Shown here piece after piece: positions 24,601 to 36,500 of a stretch of DNA of 64,000 bases. The stretch spans positions 1 through 64,000 of the forward strand of contig JASANE010026551.1 of the NCBI GenBank assembly GCA_030248225.1. The letters are read 5' to 3'. Origin of the DNA: Trileptium ribeirensis. Its lineage: Eukaryota; Nematoda; Enoplea; Enoplida; Thoracostomopsidae. The position numbers were made by a program, and so were the translations under genes. Under the pieces are notes generated by a model. The model did no database searches. It saw nothing but the letters and a program-made list of their open reading frames with translations, and had not been told where the DNA came from. How positions within the stretch are numbered: position 1 is the stretch's first letter; every line of letters starts with the position of its first letter.

Positions 24601-27600
24601 CCGTGTTTTATATGACTCGCAGTTATCGAGATAAGGTCATCGAATTTTCCTGAGTCGACCACGGTCAAATTTTACAACAGAATGAAATTGAGGCATTAGG
24701 GTGTGAGTTCATGTTTGCGCTTACGGCTTACACATTTGCAGCTTTAGTTGAACGTTCGATGCCCATGTCGAGTTTGGGGAGGAATAGATGTGAGTTTTAG
24801 GAACGGAGGACCAGCCTCCGATGGGCTCTAGGAAGCCCCAAAATTTGTTTATCCGAACGACCTAAGCAAATGTGTAACATAAAAAGACTGATCAAATTCT
24901 AAGCGCATCAGTTTGAGATTAAGGTGTTTGCTATTCACGAGGAGCAATGTTAATGGATTGTCTCGGTTTGAGTATCAGCTCCTTGTTCCATAGTGATTCG
25001 GTGTTCACCTATTATTAAAAGTTGCTGGACCATTGTACCAGTGTAAACAAATTTGGTAGACATTTTAAATAAACACGAAATTCACTCGAACGACTGACGG
25101 AAGCGCTGCTAGGCGACTACTCCGACCCGACGCGATCCAAAATGTCGGAGGGGCGATGCCCCCAGCGGTTCAAAATTCCATCAGCCCTCGTTTAGTGCCG
25201 CGCGCTGACCGCTCGAAGATAAGGCGTTATACCTTTACCCCAAAATTACTTCGATAGAACTATCAAGATTACCGATGATCAACGTAGCATAGTTACATGT
25301 CCCACGTTCTGGACTAACGTCCGAGAAATTAACATCACTAAGATAGTTCGATGACGCGTCCCAACGCCATCTTCAGTCATTGCCCTAGCGGAAGACACAC
25401 TCCGTGCTCCCACCTTCAAAAAAAGTATATATTTACAAGCCCAATTAAAAAAATTAGCCCCCCTCGCTCGAACCGTTTAGGCATCATTTAGGCGAGCGAG
25501 TGCAAAACCCTGATTTTTCTTTGGAGCGAGTTGATCGCTGAGTTTAGCTTGGTTTTACTATTTATCCTGAGTTGCCCGTTAGGCTATGTACTATGTATGC
25601 CCAGATTCTCGTTTTTCTCTCAGTTCCCTTTTCTCCTTTTTCAGTCTATCAGGTTCGATCATGCACGGAAAATTTAAGCCTGCTGCAGAATCACCAGCTC
25701 TAACCATTCGGGCATAGGTATTTAGGAACATCGACTATTATTTCGATGATAACTCGACTGCACAATTTCGACAGTGCAGTCGAGACACTGTACAATTGCA
25801 GCGTTGCTACATAGTATAGTAAGGCAATAGGGTAAGTAGTAGGAAAAGACAGAAGAAAGGCAAACGAACAAAACAAAGAAAAGAGAAAGGAAGACAAGAA
25901 AAGAAACATTACCCAAACGCGTAAACGCGTCCGAGGCAGGCTGCCTCGTGCTTTCCCCTTCCCCCTTCTATCTGAAAATGGACCCGACTATCGAAAATAA
26001 AGTGAAACACAGAGCCGACAGGGCCTGAGCGCCCGTATGTTGTGCCCGCCCCCGCCCCCATAAAATCGGCCACTGAGTCGAAAGCAACCTAGGTAATCAG
26101 GCTCACTCTTAGGTGCGGCCAAGGAAAATGCCCGTGCGATCGCATCGAGGCGTTTCGCGCGATAACAACGCCCCTCCACCGGAAATCTGCCGAACTATTG
26201 TGCCCCCCTCCCTTTTTTTCTATTGTTTCTCTGTTCGGTCAGTCGTATCGTTTGTTCTATTGAACCCTGGTAGGCCAAGTCTCCCGAAACGATAAGATGA
26301 ATCAATGTGTAGGCGTTACCTCGAGTAAATCGTCAGGATAAAACAGTCGATGGTACTGAGCCCCTTACCGCCAGTTTTGCACCGAGTAGCGACCAAACCA
26401 CGTTTTTGTGCTGCTAGCGTAGAACTCGCATAGTCAAGCCCTGTCGCCGTTTTTCCCTTATGCCCCGCCTTGTGTCTGTCACCGCGTGCAAAGAGTCGTT
26501 GTTTAGAGTTGCACTGTTTAAGGAGCATTTTTCGAAGCACTCTAGGGCCCTTGCTTTTCGCGCCCCATAGCTGAAGAGAGTCGCTAACATTGAGCGGAAG
26601 TAAGAATAACCGCCTCTAGACCGCGAATACGCGGGTGTCTGCATGCTCCGCACCGTCTTCCTGTTTCAACACCCTGCGCCCCGTGGTCAATCGAACCGAA
26701 GCGACAGCAGCGAGCTACTATTAAGCCTCCCCCTGATTCGACCTACCTAGCCTGTATCGATAGCTGACCGAAAACACTCGTCTCACTGATAACCGTTGAT
26801 CAATTGAATAAACTCTGTATCATAGGCACTGAGTATAGTGGTTTTCAATACCGAGACGATAGGAATACTGATGGTTTGTCCGCTCGGACGAGCAGGCTCT
26901 GCCCGCCATGGCTTGTGGACGAGAATGTCCCAAGCACTGACGTGTACGGCCTCCTGTTATTACTGTTTGGTCATTCGAATCCGGGAATTATGCAAGAGGA
27001 GTCCATAAGCAAATGAGATGCGCATAGACCTGCTAGTTCGAAAAGTTTACTAGGAACTTTTTCGTACGCCGTGCTCCAAACCGAACAGAAATCACACTAG
27101 TCAAATTATAAGTTCTCAAATGCGAATTCCTTAAGGAAAGCAGGCCACGCCGTTGATCTTCCGACAGTAAACTCTCAGGGCTTGTCGAAACCCTGTGATG
27201 GCCACATAGGCTACACTGCTTTAACGCGGAGAATATTAGGGCCTTAACTAGGCAGAACAAGTAGAGATTCAATTTTATAGTGCAATTTTCAAATCTCCCC
27301 CAGCTTTTCACACGAATTAATTGTCTTAAACAACTTCCGATGAGACTAAGATAGGAACGACGGCCAAGCGCCATGACCTGTGAGCAGTTGTCGGTGCTAG
27401 TCTCCCTGGGGACCTGAGAAATGATACCCGAAGCTAGACACGTGCGCAACCAATCGGGCGGGGTCCGAACACACCCCGTTAAGCACGCCTGCGGCATGCT
27501 AAGCTCCGTAGCTTCTTGGGTCTGACCAAGAATATGGTTAAAACTTTCAAAATTCACGGCCCGCCCTTGAGGTTACGATAGCCGGGGTCGTATGGGCATG

Positions 27601-27643
27601 GTGTTAAGGAAGTTGCGCCATGCAGCTGCGTCCCGTTATTACA
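21685..27643 (-). mobile_element. GC-richer decayed element, copy 1 (intergenic)
   Basis: Same element as 52877-59620 in inverted orientation, starting at 27643 on the minus strand with tgtaataacggg. The homology blocks listed for copy 2 are found at about 27643-27600, 27470-27430, 27200-27160, 22990-22800 (pyrimidine-rich on plus), 22550-22500, 22070-22040 and 21695-21685. Short ORFs remain, such as 27557-27033 (174 codons) and 26653-26414 (basic), with no recognisable domain. GC content and cadence differ sharply from the flanks. Ends other than the 27643 terminus are approximate. Confidence 0.7.
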
Positions 27644-27782
27644 TGTAAACATCGCAATTATAAACAGAGATCAGGCGGGCAACCAAACCACTGCTAATAA
27701 TCACATCTTGAAAACGCAATCGTAATTACGGAATACCCCTAAATTATAAGTGTCTAAAGATTGCCCGGTCATCGGGGGAAGG

Positions 27783-28079
27783 CTAGATAGTACGGGAAAG
27801 AATGCTCTGCTAGATAGTCCGGGAAGGAATGGTGTGCTAGATAGTCCGGGAAGGAATGGTGTGCTAGATAGTCCGGGAAGGAATGGTTTGTTAGATAGTC
27901 CGGGAAGGAATGGTGTGCTAAATAGTCCGGGAAGGAATGGTGTGCTAGATAGTCCGGGAAAGGATGATGTGCAATATAGTCCTGGAAGGAATGGTTTGCT
28001 AGATAGTCCGGGAAAGAATGGTGTGCTAAATAGTCCGGGAAGGAATGGTGTGCTAGATAGTCCGGAAAAAAGATGGTGG
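27783..28079. repeat. 27-bp minisatellite, eleven copies
   Basis: The unit is ctagatagtccgggaaggaa + tggtgtg. It is open on both strands (plus: L-D-S-P-G-R-N-G-V repeats; minus: Y-L-A-H-H-S-F-P-D repeats) because the period is divisible by three. Substitutions show no codon bias that I can see. Probably non-coding. Confidence 0.92.
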
Positions 28080-28689
28080 TGGTGGAGGATATCGGCTTCG
28101 ATTCGAGAGCTAACAAGCGACGATTGGCGGTTTTGGTCCTACTATTAATAACTTTAGGTGGTCCTTTTGTCAATTTGACATTTCACTTCGAAATTATACC
28201 TAGTTTTATATCCTTGTATCCTCATCGAAATAAGAACAGCTGTATCGTTTAATAAAAATACAAAATTATTACTATAATAACTTTGGTACACTCATATATT
28301 GTTTCTCAATTATAAAACTTTATATAAAAATTATAAAAAAGCTTTTTTACTCGTTGTTTCGCAATAGTTTTGTCACTTCAGCTGCTAAAAGCCACATCTT
28401 TAAAGTGCAAAAATAGTCTTTTTTCTTCGAAATCTCTTCTGTAATTTATATTATTTAAATATAAATCCTTAGACACAAACTCGTTTTGATATTCCATTTT
28501 GAAAAAATGATTGTTACATCGTCTTTGACGCCAAAAATATACAAAACTTAGATTTATTTTTCGGAACCATTGTTCATGCTGAATACAGCAAAGCGTCATA
28601 AAAGAAAGATGACAATATAAGCAGTTGAACTTCTGCCTATCTATCAACTATCCTCGCTAATTAATACGTCGGCTCAAAACGGTTAGGCG
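28080..28689. other. AT-rich intergenic sequence
   Basis: Nothing recognised. The minus-strand ORF 28647-28378 has no domain. Confidence 0.5.
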
Positions 28690-29106
28690 TTAGTTTTACA
28701 GCCAGTAAAGGTCGCCGTTCTGTTGTTCGTTATAAACGTAAATTGGTTCATAATAATATTACCAATGACTGTAAATCTGTTTGGCTTTACGTAAACTCAT
28801 TGTCTAAATCGCGTACAACTATTGGACCTATTTCACTTTCTGATGGTTCAGAAACTATATCTTCAATAATGGTCGAATCTCTGGGAAATGCGACTTTAGT
28901 GTCGACAAATACGCTATTCTTGATTTTCGTACATATAACCCAGGATGCCTTTACTATCTTGACGGATCGATTTTATCGTGTACAAGAGATTTGGGCGTGA
29001 TAGTGTTGTCAGATCTGAAAAGCTTATATGATTGCGCTGATGCTGTTAAACGAACGGAAAGAGTATTATTTTGTATTGGACGCATTATTCAGAACAAAAA
29101 AGTTGA
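28690..29106 (+). pseudogene. Non-LTR retrotransposon reverse transcriptase fragment (CR1/Jockey-like)
   Basis: Frame 1 (to about 28900) reads ...R-Y-K-R-K-L...K-S-V-W-L-Y-V-N-S-L-S-K-S-R-T-T-I-G-P, the linker that precedes the RT domain in CR1/Jockey-type elements. After a frame change it reads Y-Y-L-D-G-S, then R-D-L-G-V-I-V-L-S-D-L-K, then A-V-K-R...F-C-I-G-R, matching the thumb region that follows the catalytic core in the same families. The catalytic core (Y-x-D-D) is missing, so this is an internally deleted, dead copy. Confidence 0.72.
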
Positions 29107-30417
29107 CTACCTACCAGAGGGAGGGATCGGCGAGGTTCCAAGGTGGATCTGAGCCTCAGGGTGGATAATCCCCCTCTCTATGAGCATATATGCTGGTAAC
29201 TGTTAAGATTCGCATGAAACCTAACTATCACTCAATAAAATTTTGCCACAAAAATTGTCATAAATTTATCAGTGTTTCAGAGTTTAGATGCCTTCATCAA
29301 GTCATGATCCAGGAACAACTTTGCGTTGATCGCATCACTCGAACTAATTTGTATTACTATGTATTTTAAACAAGATATAAAATCGAAAATGATCATGTCC
29401 CAAATTGAAATTTAAAAAATATCTGTTCATTAAGATAGTGCGAATTTCTATTAAAAAGCAATTAGAACTGCACAAAAATATTCTTTTTATCTATCGGTTT
29501 CACACATAAGTCAACTGTGCAGCCTGAATTTTGTGCTACTCCAGTGATATCCTACCGGAATTCTTACAGAAGCGAAACGAACTGCAAAAATGTGAAGTTG
29601 TCGGGGCAAACAAACTTTTTAGTTCTTCTCGGATGCCACACATCCAAAAACTGAGGACTATAAGATGCTGTATAAGTGTATAAGATACTTGTGTATAAAC
29701 GCTCCTTTTTTCTAATTATTATCAATAGACTAAAAATAACAGAAAAACTGAAATTTTCAAAAGTTTTGCTAAGTGTATTTCTCGCGTTTTGGGAGGTGAA
29801 TGATGGGGCTATAAGATTAATTCGTTAAATCAATTGGCTTTATTGTTTAAAGGCTCTTTTAGTTATGTAATTGGCACTGCAAATGTAATTGACGCCGTTG
29901 TGGTCTAAAATGCTAAATTTTGGAAACAATAATTGTGGCGTTTCGGCGTTTTTCAGACTAGTTTTACGTACATGGCAGTAATACCTCAATAGATTTTGGG
30001 GTTGTCTATTACGATGAACGCAATTGTATATCTCCGTACTATTTGTGCAATATAGTAAGCTCTTGGGCATAGAACGGGGAAAATGATACTTGAAATTATA
30101 TTTTTCCACGAAAATTGTTGTACATAATTTTCAAATATTTCCGCCTTATAAATATATAAAGGGTCTCATTATTTTGACATACAAACAGCTAAAACGCTGA
30201 CTGCTCTATACCTATTATCGGCGTCATAATTGTTTTTATGGGGTCTTTGAAGGGGATAAGGTATCTCAGTTAGACACCTCAATATAGTTACTGAGCGTAG
30301 ATTAGCCACACTCGCTCGGTTTCCGTTGCTGCCTGAGTTATTGGTAATTAGAACGTTATATACGGATAACAAATTATATATATATATATCTATATAGTAA
30401 TCTCCTCTACATTTCAG
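29107..30417. other. Intergenic sequence upstream of the Kazal gene
   Basis: AT-rich. The minus-strand ORF 30109-29840 (89 codons) vaguely recalls the C-terminal tail of non-LTR RT proteins, but I cannot support it. A TA run (30374-30396) precedes the proposed leader. Confidence 0.4.
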
Positions 30418-30521
30418 AAATTTGGCTTTTCAATTTAGAAATGCCGCCGCAAAAAATAATACAATATGATTTCTTAATTGTTTACTAGTTAAAGTATTAA
30501 TTTCAAGCCTAATTTTATATT
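30418..30521 (+). promoter_or_regulatory. Putative 5' leader of the Kazal gene with a 15-codon upstream ORF
   Basis: A good acceptor-like site (tctacatttcag) ends at 30417. It could be a cis acceptor or a trans-splice acceptor for a spliced leader. A short ORF from the ATG at 30441 to TAG at 30488 starts with Met-Pro-Pro-Gln and stops 33 bases before the proposed initiator at 30522. A TA-rich run at 30374-30396 lies upstream. No core promoter can be assigned with confidence. Confidence 0.35.
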
Positions 30522-30561
30522 ATGAGCTGCCCATTGTATTTAATTTGTACAGCAGCAGCAG
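30522..30561 (+). CDS. Kazal gene exon 1: start codon and first half of signal peptide
   Basis: ATG plus 12 further codons encode MSCPLYLICTAAA, then one base is left over before the donor gtgagt (phase 1). Joined to exon 2 the leader continues V-V-Y-A-C-L-D-I-V-S-I-A, a typical hydrophobic secretion signal. This Met was chosen because the phase fits exon 2 exactly and no in-frame Met exists in exon 2. An 88-bp tandem copy of the exon follows immediately at 30572-30659. Confidence 0.65.
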
Positions 30562-33500
30562 GTGAGTTTTAACTAGTTAAAGTATTAATTTCAAGCCTAA
30601 TTTTATATTATGAGCTGGCCCATTGTATTTAATTTGTACAGCAGCAGCAGGTGAGTTTTAATTTATGTCGCTAAATTGACTTTCACATAAATTTTTCTGC
30701 TGTAGATATCAATTTCGATGATATTTTAGAAGTTTCTGAAGATTTGTCTAAGCTAACTTTATAAAATAATGAATTCTGCGAATAGCGCATTGAAAAATCA
30801 TATATGTTAACAGCATAGCTTGGCCGTTAAAGGCTCGGCTTTAGCAAAATTAGAACACATTTTCCTCAAATAGTGGTTAATTACTGTGCTAGAAACCTTT
30901 TTATCTGGTTAGGACAGCTTAACCTCGTCGTAGAATAGATTTTTAATTTTTTTCAGACGCGTAGTGATATTCAACTGTGCCGCTTTTGCTGATTCACAGA
31001 ATAATCCGCCCATCTACTCGAAAATTTTTGTTACATACGACATGTCTTAGTAAGACATTGTATTAGTAATTGTCTTGTAGCTATTTCTTGTTCAAATATT
31101 CAAAAAAGTGAGGTCAAAGAACTATTTTGTCATTTACAGCTATAGGATCCTCAACATTTTATGCTAAACTCCTTTAGTGAGACATTGGATAGAAAATACA
31201 ATCTCAAAATCCCAAATTTTTAACCTTGCTAGTCTATATTATTTTTGAGGTTTAATGATATAGAATAAAAAATCCGAAAAGTTGACATTCTCCAAATTTT
31301 GACTGAGTTTCTTACTTGCGTTGTTGCAGGTAGCCGATAATTTTATAAATTCGCTCTTCCATTGGTTTCTTGATTTTATAAATCGAGATATAATTCACGA
31401 GCTTGCATACGGCATAATGCAGCTGGCACAAATAATTCTTAAATTCAAGTTCTTCGTAGACTCTAAAATTCCGTCATTGTAAAACTCTGACATTCATGGG
31501 TAACTAAAACAATTTTTAGCAAACTAATATTTAAAAATTATTTGAGTAAAATTCACTTATATATCCGTTTTAGTAGTATATGCGTGTCTGGACATCGTCT
31601 CAATTGCCGAAACCCAGGTAACTAAACGTCGCTCATGTTCATGCGACAATGCTGGATTTAGACCTGTTTGTGGAGGATTGACATTACGCGGAGCCGAAAA
31701 TATTTCAACTGAGCGAACGTATATCAATCGTTGTCAATTGGATTGCGCTAGCCAGCGGATATCAGGTGTTTCGCATTATTATTGTTTTCATCATTTGTCA
31801 GATTGCGTTTGACTATACGGTTCATTCTACTGTCCCAATGCGGTCATAATGGATTGTTTTCTAAATCCAATGGTTAGCGGTCTCTAACTAATTGAAACTG
31901 GCGTTCGGCAAACGTCTTAAACGCATTCGAGCTTGTTTAAGGTAACACGAAACAAGGATTATGACACAGTTAGTAATCGTGGCATGTGGCATGTCAGTTA
32001 GTCGGTATACCGAGGCAGTTTTTTAGATCCAAGGATTTCTGAAATTTTCAATTCTCAATTTCAGCACTAGCGCAAAATTATTCAAGTGCATTCCTTGGCA
32101 CTGAATCCAACAAGGCAAACGCATATAATGGCTTAAGGAGTAGCAAAAGCAGAAACACTGGAAGGGGGAGAATTATGTTCTCACAGAAATACGTCTTGGG
32201 GACAGTCACATCGGTCGTCCTCCAGATAATAAGTTGTCAGGCAAATTATGCAAAATTTAACTCACCGATCGTATCGGCAGTCTTCAGTAATATTTATGTA
32301 GTACCTAGCTAAAATAGAAAAATTCTGGTACTTATATCGGAATGCTGATGCCGACGTCGAAATTAGACAACGATATTATATAAATATATGACGCTACTGT
32401 ACTAGAGTTGGAAGTAAGGCGGGTTGACCCGTAGGATCCTGCACTACCGCATGGTCGGACAATTTCATTGGACCGCGGGCTGTTTGAATTGCGGTCGGCT
32501 TTTCCCGGTCCCACAATACTTTTTACGTCAACAATGTAATTGGAAGTAGCAGTTACTGATGTATATAAGAAAAGCAGCCACCTAACACACCCATCCGCAG
32601 TTCGAACATTCCTTTGTCTGATCCCTGATATTCAAAATTAGTCAAGAAATTAGTCAGGGCAGATCTTTACAAAAGAATACGGTGAAATCTGGCAATGTAT
32701 AGCTGAGGTGCACATAATAAATGTTTGGAATCATGGCATCGATGAATTAGGGTTAGCGCCTTGATTTGACAATAATAGGTTTATTGCATATGTCTTGATC
32801 TTAGTGCTTAGGTATAATGGTCTCATTCTGTATATTTGACCGTGAAGCCTGGGTAGATTATGATTAGCAACTTTTCGAAACCCAGGTTAATTAAAGATTA
32901 CAGTCATCGAAAGTTATGGCTGTAGTCATTTACTAAGCTTAGCAATCCCGGAGTCTTACCCTTTAACCCTGATCGAAACCCATGCTAATTAAATAATGAC
33001 ACCCAAAATTGTATAATCGTACTCTTATTAATCTAAAAACACGTGAAAGTATATGAAACTGGCTGAAAACTAATTCAGAATAATATAATCATATAAAGGC
33101 GTGGGGCGGTGTGTATGAGCAACGATGTAACACAAACAGCGGCTGAAAACTAATTCAGAATAATATAATCATATAAAGGCGTGGAGCGGTGTGTTTGAGC
33201 AAAGATGCAACACAAACAGAGGCTGAAAACTAATTCAGAATAATATAATCATATAAAGGCGTGGAGCGATGTGTATGAGTAACGATGCAACGCAGAGTAT
33301 CTTGCCCTGCTTTAAACTTTGCTTTGGCTAAAATTTCGACTTTTTAAAGCTAACTTCCCGACAGCGATACCGGTATTTATAAAACCAGCCATGCCAAGCT
33401 CAGCCAAGCCCTAGTAATATATTTTAATTTTATCGATTTGTTTCCAAACATAGATGCAACATTTGTCACTAACATCTATTAAACATGTTACCGGTCCCAT

Positions 33501-36500
33501 GTCACCGTTCCCTTGTTAACGCAAACTTATGTTTTGCCGCTGTGTAATTATATACTCGGCTGAATATTTAAACCGCTGGAAGCCCTGAACAACGTATTGC
33601 AGTCAATATATCTAACTGTTTCCTTCTGGAATGCAATGCCTTCTATAGGTACGATGACGGTGAACGAGTTTGTGTCAAACTTGATGTAGTTGAGCAAAGA
33701 CATTTAAACATTATATGTATGTATACCTAAACTCACGCAAACTTGCATACACGTAACCTAAAGCAGTTCAAGGTTCGTACTCTGTCCCGTTTGCTATCCC
33801 AACTTTATTGCACTCCTTCCAACGTATGTTGCTATGACGTATTTATCATTATGCGGATAAAAAAATCTCGAATTTAACCTAAAGCTCTCAAAAACTGTTT
33901 CACTCTAATAATTTATTGCAATTGCATGTGGTATGGCGCATAAAGTTTGTTGCACCAAGTTTTCTTCGTCAGTTACCCAGGTTTGTAGCCATTTTCAAAT
34001 AGCCAATTGCTGGGAATTCCCCAGCTCTTAGGTGCGGTTAAGTACCGAGTTTGCCTAGCGGATAACCAAGACTTAATAAAACTACAAAAACTAAATCCAG
34101 CTTAACATCGTGTAACATCCCTATTATAAAGGTAAGGTCGACACGGTGTTTCGTAAGAGCTGAGCCGGATAGTCTGGTCTTTAATGCAATAAATTCAGTT
34201 CCGAAGATTTACCTGAACGGTGATCTATGACGAGACGAGATGTCTGAACCTGTTACTATCAGACTATAACAGAATCTGGTAGATGACTGAGATATGAATA
34301 TTTGACTTTTCTGTGTCCTTCGAATATTTCGTTTTTGAACAACTTAATTTATAGCTACTTAATTTACAACCTAATTTATAGCTACTTAATTTACAACTTA
34401 ATTTATAGCTACTTAATTTACAACTTAATTTATAGCTACTTAATTTACAACTTAATTTATAGCTACTTAATTTACAACTTAATTTATAGCTACTTAATTT
34501 ACAACTTAATTTATAGCTAAATCACTATTACTATTTGTTGGTTTCACAATAAAAGAATTCAGCCTGGGGCGTTATTACATCAGATATTGCATAACGCACG
34601 TCTATACCGACGCTTTTGCAGGAAACTAAAACTTGTTTTAATTACGGCCTTTCCCATTTTCACACAAAGGTTATCGTATCGTATATTATTACTATTATCA
34701 TATCACAGCACCAATCAACGCGTTTTATGAATGAAGCAAAAATTTCAGCTTGACTAAATAGTTTTCTTTATTAACAAAACACATCCATTTGGGTGTTACA
34801 TGTAAATGGTGTTATCTTATCTCTAAGCCAATTCCAACTTAGCGGTGAAATATTTCGATAACCAAAGACATACTCTAAGTATAGCCCAAGACAAAGTGAA
34901 GGGTCCCACTTCATCGTTAAAAAGAACAGCTTGGTGCGGGTAATTCTTGAATCTACAGCCCTTCGGCTTTGTTTAAGGTTTAATAAATTGGGTATGTATG
35001 AATGTACAAATATGTGCGAGATACCCTGAGCTTGCGTCAACATGTGAAAGTTTTAGGGCGTCTTTGTATTGTGCTGCATCCGATCCCATCCTTTCCAATC
35101 TGTTGAGAATTCCACGTGTTCACATTGCATCAATACCGATCCGACCCGATTGGGCATGCACAATTTTATCAGCTGCGAATCAGATCATACCGCGTGAAAA
35201 ATGCATACACATCCACGCGATCTACAGTATGCGCAATATATATTTGGTTGTGTCGGCTCCGACTGGATCGGATGCAGTCTGGCAACCAAGAAGAGATCAC
35301 AAGCAATGTGAACGCGGCTTTACACAAGAACAAAGGTCTTGAAACGTGTACTATTTCGACGATTTTATGTATATATTTGAACGATTCATAAGTGTAGCAA
35401 AATTAAGCCAGAAATAAACGAAAAATATCAACGTAATTAACAAAAGTGAAAAGTTTATAAAAGTGATTTGTTTGATCAGACAAAGTTTTATAAATATATC
35501 TGGAGAACAAAATTAACATTTAATCGATTCTATTATTATCACAAATCAGCGGTTCCATTGATTTAATTTTTTATTTTAGTTTTATTTTTGTAGCAACTTT
35601 ATTTTATAGCAGATACTAACGGTGACGTTTCACTGTAATCGTGAGGTTAATGGCTGTGTTTTGTGAAATACATGATAACGTTCGATGTAATGGCCATGAG
35701 AAAGAAAGTGCTTTGTAAAATCGGAATTAGTTTCGCGAAACTAGCCTGAAACTGACGTGCTGTTTCTGAGTAAATTAATGACACAACTTCCTAATGATTA
35801 TGCCGTTGGGGTATATCAGTTTAGCTCTTGTTTTATTCGAGTCAGGTAGTCTTTCAGCCAGTGGCGCAATATGCTTAGACTAAATGGGTTATAGATTTTT
35901 CCGTTTAAACCGACCACACAATATTCCCGGTTCAAAACAGAGATCCAGAATCACGTCACGATTCTCTTAAGATTTTTATCGTTAAGGTAGTGGGCATTTA
36001 TTAAATTTTGATTTTAGACCAGCCAGTTGCGTTTCACTCACCAATGAATTGCTTCTGCTGTAGGCTCACTTATGGAAAAGATTATATTTCTAAATCATTT
36101 ACAAGTATATATATTTCAAGGTTTGAAATTCGTACATCAAGGACCGTGTTGCCGTAAAAGTTGCCCGACAACGGTAGATCCGGTTTGTGATAATTTAGGT
36201 ATGATTTTTTACTTATTTTTCTGCTTTTAAGATGAAATTGTGTCTTTAAAATATATACACACAATAATAATGTTTGAAACCGCAAATATATATATCGAAA
36301 TCCGTTCTAATATATTGTTTTTCAAATGTATAAATATATTAGCGTAAATTACTTATTTATTAATTTTTCGCCACTATGCCACAAAATAGTGTTGTATAAG
36401 ATATTTGATTTACGCCTTCTGATACAGAAACGTGATAGCTTGCTAAATCACATAATAAGCTTTTGTACTGGTTAATATTTATATATAATCTGTTAAGGCG

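Larger units (their letters stand above)
31766..36120 (+). other. Intron 2 (4.4 kb)
   Basis: No further Kazal exon is needed or seen between exons 2 and 3, since they join exactly. The intron contains an 80-bp tandem repeat (33061-33300), a 27-bp minisatellite (34341-34519) and an inverted-repeat-like patch near 35075-35290. Confidence 0.6.

Noticed and set aside
27033..27557. 174-codon minus-strand ORF as a host gene
   Set aside because: It lies inside the GC-rich element and overlaps blocks shared with copy 2, where the frame is broken.
27750..28173. Repeat-protein genes on both strands over the 27-bp array
   Set aside because: Openness on both strands follows from the period; no start context, leader or partner exon supports either.
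29840..30109. Minus-strand ORF as the C-terminal end of a non-LTR element
   Set aside because: The resemblance is too vague, and the nearby RT fragment is on the other strand.
33061..33300. CRISPR-like regularly spaced repeat
   Set aside because: The whole 80-bp unit is repeated without unique spacers and the genome is eukaryotic; it is an ordinary tandem repeat.
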